Shown: positions 41,851-42,845 of the stretch, in pieces
Layout: every line of letters begins with the position of its first letter
Numbering within the stretch: the stretch's first letter is position 1
Program-made: the position numbers and the translations under genes
NCBI GenBank assembly: GCA_964540815.1
Contig: CAZIOH010000052.1
Coordinates: 1 to 42,845 of the forward strand
DNA length: 42,845 nt
Reading direction: 5' to 3'
DNA from: CAZIOH01 sp964540815
GTDB lineage: Bacteria; Myxococcota_A; Polyangia; Fen-1088
Notes under the pieces: model-generated
Databases searched by the model: none
The model's input: the letters and a program-made list of their open reading frames with translations, nothing else
Told to the model about the DNA's origin: nothing

Positions 41851-42845
<995 letters not shown>

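Overview
The window is one stretch of a high-GC bacterial chromosome with about 27 protein genes and one sequencing gap (100 N at 7836-7935). GC-biased third codon positions, GTG/TTG starts, very large Pro/Ala-rich secreted proteins, an alternative complex III / caa3 oxidase cluster and a flagellin next to a GT41 glycosyltransferase suggest a Deltaproteobacteria-like organism, most likely Myxococcota, that is aerobic and flagellated. The taxonomic call is inference; there is no rRNA gene here. I found no tRNA, transposase, CRISPR array or phage gene.

Layout. (1) 1-3822, + strand: the end of purH, then purD and purE (purine synthesis), followed by a TsaC/Sua5 tRNA-modification gene. (2) 3871-5716: an RlmI-like methyltransferase on the minus strand, diverging from a small Cys-rich lipoprotein; a 7+7 bp inverted repeat lies between them. 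(3) 5773-9594, minus strand: a catalytic M16 peptidase, its ATGA-coupled non-catalytic M16 partner (a lipoprotein whose Ser-repeat linker is broken by the gap), and a small membrane protein. (4) 9695-24871, + strand: an ECF sigma factor, then five genes joined by 4-nt overlaps (GTGA, GTGA, GTGA, TTGA): two ~1410-residue TPR/DUF3857/transglutaminase-fold proteins, a lipoprotein peptide-binding protein, a hybrid-looking sensor histidine kinase and a REC-GGDEF response regulator. (5) 25129-28932, minus strand: a FliT-like protein, FliS, FliD and flagellin, with a repeat-filled spacer between fliD and fliC. (6) 29149-31335, +: a TPR-GT41 (OGT/SPINDLY-type) glycosyltransferase, probably acting on flagellin. 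(7) 31547-42845, +: actABCDEF (alternative complex III), a small membrane protein, a SCO copper chaperone, coxB with a fused cytochrome c domain, and the start of coxA.

How it may work together. Region 7 is a complete quinol-to-oxygen branch: ACIII oxidises quinol and passes electrons through its cytochromes to an A2-type (YSHP) caa3 oxidase whose CuA centre is loaded by SCO. Regions 3 and 4 look like an envelope sensing module not described to my knowledge: secreted M16 proteases, an active/inactive transglutaminase-fold pair, a peptide-binding lipoprotein without a permease, a membrane kinase, and a c-di-GMP-making output located next to the flagellar filament genes. The couplings are seen in the sequence; the signalling role is inference.

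A theme across the window is short in-frame tandem repeats coding Ser/Thr/Pro/Ala linkers (purE, the second M16 gene, both transglutaminase-fold genes, the kinase), plus structured repeats in non-coding DNA.
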